A stretch of 6,005 bases of DNA from Deltaproteobacteria bacterium. GTDB taxonomy: Bacteria; Myxococcota_A; UBA796; UBA2385. Below, piece by piece: positions 5,669-6,005 of the stretch. A program made the position numbers and the translations under genes. The stretch lies in assembly GCA_003694325.1 (NCBI GenBank), contig RFKJ01000577.1, positions 1 to 6,005 of the forward strand, in the 5' to 3' direction. Positions within the stretch are counted from its first letter, which is position 1. Each line of letters starts with the position of its first letter. The notes under the pieces were generated by a model. The model saw only the letters and a program-made list of their open reading frames with translations, ran no database searches and was not told where the DNA came from.

Positions 5669-6005
5669 GTGATCGGGTTCGCCATCGCCGCCGCGCTTCT
5701 GCTGGGATGCAGGGTCGACCCCGCCGACTTCGAGCGGACGCCGGTCCTGGAGCCCATCGAACTGGGCGGGCCGACGCCGCCGGCGGCCCGGACCGCGGGC
5801 GAGGAGAAGCTCTACCAGCTCCTCTACGCCGCCGAGGTGGGAGATCGGACCTTCGCCGACGGGCAGCAGGCCCGGATGCTGGCCTGGCTCGACGCCATGC
5901 AGTTCACCGACCCGCAGCTCCTGCAGCTTCAGCGGCTCCTGGACCGACTGGCGGCCGCCGAGGGTGCCCAGCAGTTGTGGCGCGAGGGCCTCGATGCCCG
6001 CGAAC
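5669..6005 (+). CDS. 5' part of a lipoprotein gene (at least 112 aa, runs off the window)
   Basis: An exported lipoprotein of unknown function. The first residues are MIGFAIAAALLLGC: a hydrophobic core and an LLGC lipobox with Cys14 as the predicted lipidated residue. Arg, not Asp, follows the Cys, so by the Escherichia coli rule the protein would be sent to the outer membrane; whether that rule holds in this organism is unknown. A Pro-rich linker (25-40) leads into a Leu/Ala/Gln/Glu-rich region (45-112) that looks all-helical. The reading frame stays open to the last base. An oddity is the lack of any Lys or Arg before the hydrophobic core when started at 5669. The in-frame ATG at 5624 would add 15 residues including Arg-Arg and give a more usual signal peptide, but it lacks a good ribosome-binding site. 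It diverges from the GT-C-like gene and may share regulation with it. Confidence 0.85.
   Translation, partial: MIGFAIAAALLLGCRVDPADFERTPVLEPIELGGPTPPAARTAGEEKLYQLLYAAEVGDRTFADGQQARMLAWLDAMQFTDPQLLQLQRLLDRLAAAEGAQQLWREGLDARE

Noticed and set aside
5533..5757. Small - strand open frame across the divergent gap and the start of the lipoprotein gene
   Set aside because: It runs antisense to the lipoprotein signal sequence and out of frame with the 572-aa gene; Ser/Arg/Pro-rich with no recognisable feature.
1..6005. tRNA, rRNA, CRISPR array, insertion sequence or attachment site
   Set aside because: I looked on both strands and saw no cloverleaf, spaced repeat array, transposase or terminal inverted repeats; nothing suggests a mobile element here.

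Overview
The window is a very GC-rich (roughly 70% or more by eye) stretch of bacterial chromosome with six protein-coding genes, two of them cut by the window edges. No RNA gene, mobile element, CRISPR array or origin was recognised. The high GC content, the GTG and TTG starts, and a lipoprotein signal with a clean lipobox and no +2 Asp fit a high-GC diderm, for example a myxobacterium-like (Myxococcota/deltaproteobacterial) lineage. That placement is inference from composition and gene style only.

Layout from left to right: (1) the 3' part of a + strand gene for an unrecognised alpha/beta protein (1-489). (2) A 147-bp convergent gap with a weak terminator-like hairpin. (3) A - strand pair read from right to left: a secreted, membrane-anchored beta-domain protein (2747-2235), coupled by an ATGA overlap to a polytopic GT-C-like membrane protein (2238-637). 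(4) A 96-bp divergent promoter gap. (5) A + strand membrane-anchored SGNH/GDSL hydrolase (2844-3899). (6) A second polytopic GT-C-like membrane protein on the - strand (5599-3881), whose last codons overlap the tail of the hydrolase gene by 19 bp. (7) A 69-bp divergent promoter gap. (8) The 5' part of a + strand lipoprotein gene (5669 to the window end), which has an excellent ribosome-binding site.

Common theme: every gene from 637 onward encodes an envelope protein. The two large membrane proteins look like distant paralogues: a first extracytoplasmic loop with a conserved Asp, many membrane helices, an (L/F)R.P.R-like helix start, and a soluble C-terminal domain with a His-x-x-Pro element. 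An SGNH hydrolase lies between them, a combination typical of loci that build or modify surface glycans by lipid-linked sugar transfer and O-acyl editing. The anchored beta-domain protein may be a partner of the first GT-C-like protein. The substrate cannot be read from the sequence, and no complete, obviously new defence or mobile system is visible. The most notable points are the paired GT-C-like proteins around an SGNH enzyme with an altered oxyanion block, a stem-loop built into the overlapping stop codons at 3877-3896, and a set of short sequence blocks repeated in both divergent promoter gaps.
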